In this document: piece after piece, positions 63,992 through 64,000 of the stretch
How positions within the stretch are numbered: position 1 is the first letter of the stretch
Layout of the letters: every line of letters begins with the position of its first letter
DNA from: Streptomyces rapamycinicus NRRL 5491
Lineage (GTDB): Bacteria; Actinomycetota; Actinomycetes; Streptomycetales; Streptomycetaceae
NCBI RefSeq assembly: GCF_024298965.1
Contig: NZ_CP085193.1
Coordinates: 12,214,001-12,278,000 of the forward strand
Length of the DNA stretch: 64,000 nucleotides
Direction: 5' to 3'
Notes under the pieces: generated by a model
Told to the model about the DNA's origin: nothing
Seen by the model: only the letters and a program-made list of their open reading frames with translations
The model's database searches: none
Position numbers and translations under genes: made by a program

Positions 63992-64000
63992 CCCGCGCCG
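63988..64000 (+). CDS. start of a further coupled gene, cut by the right edge
   Basis: ATG 63988 overlaps the decarboxylase stop (ATGA) and begins MTRA before the window ends. The overlap pattern of the whole operon makes a real gene likely; nothing can be said of its product. Confidence 0.5.

Overview
The window looks like chromosomal DNA of a Streptomyces or a close actinomycete. It is very GC-rich with strong G/C third-position bias, uses many GTG and a few TTG starts, has many ATGA/TGATG stop-start overlaps, and its families are typical of that group: IclR, TetR and HxlR regulators, an nSTAND-WD40 ATPase, a large NRPS and class V lanthipeptide-type enzymes. No rRNA, tRNA, CRISPR array or replication origin was seen.

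Layout. (1) 1-11,038, plus strand: a catabolic operon with a CitE-like lyase (cut by the left edge), CaiB CoA-transferase, MaoC hydratase, acyl-CoA dehydrogenase, MmgE/PrpD protein, muconolactone-isomerase-like protein, M19 dipeptidase, MHS-type transporter, M20 amidohydrolase, zinc alcohol dehydrogenase and an IclR regulator. The gene set resembles itaconate/C5-dicarboxylate dissimilation. CGTTCC-type inverted repeats lie before the M19 gene and the iclR gene. (2) 11-22 kb: a patchwork of small units: methyltransferase, APH-like kinase, alpha/beta hydrolase with TetR, CadD-like transporter, a two-component system with a PepSY lipoprotein, and an oxidoreductase pair with a divergent TetR and twin operators. 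IstB and IS5-type transposase scraps lie between them. (3) 22-28 kb: a defence-like region with a Pepco-type small protein, a caspase-like protease, a pentapeptide-repeat membrane protein and a three-gene toxin-antitoxin-like operon behind a perfect palindrome. (4) 28.7-42.8 kb: a non-ribosomal peptide locus made of one trimodular NRPS (C-A-T-E-C-A-T-C-A-T-TE, 3814 residues), an acyl-AMP ligase with an extra C-terminal domain, and a cupin-fold protein, followed by a mosaic of broken redox genes. (5) 43.7-47.3 kb: a two-component flavin monooxygenase set (luciferase-like oxygenase, flavin reductase, SnoaL-like protein, truncated old-yellow-enzyme gene). (6) 47.5-55 kb: a secreted protein, an HTH-nSTAND-WD40 ATPase, an HxlR/enoyl-CoA-hydratase pair, and debris of a transposase, a STAND NTPase and a PhzF gene. 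(7) 55.5-64 kb: a RiPP locus with a 47-residue precursor missed by ordinary gene finding (57,113-57,256), a luciferase-like reductase, two M16 peptidase-like subunits, a short-chain dehydrogenase, a LxmK-like kinase, a HopA1-domain LxmY-like protein and a cysteine decarboxylase. It runs off the right edge.

How the RiPP genes may work together (inference): LxmK and LxmY homologues would phosphorylate and eliminate Ser/Thr. The flavoprotein would decarboxylate the C-terminal Cys to form an AviMeCys ring with the Thr five residues upstream. The luciferase-like enzyme could reduce dehydro-residues. The M16 pair would remove the leader, and the dehydrogenase could reduce an N-terminal pyruvyl cap. 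The predicted 13-residue core has the same length and the same Ser1/Thr8/Cys13 positions as I recall for thioviridamide, yet no YcaO is visible in the window.

Quality note: at least ten genes between 1.8 and 26 kb are interrupted by single-base indels. Most are one missing G or C in a homopolymer. Sequencing undercalls should be excluded before calling these genes dead.
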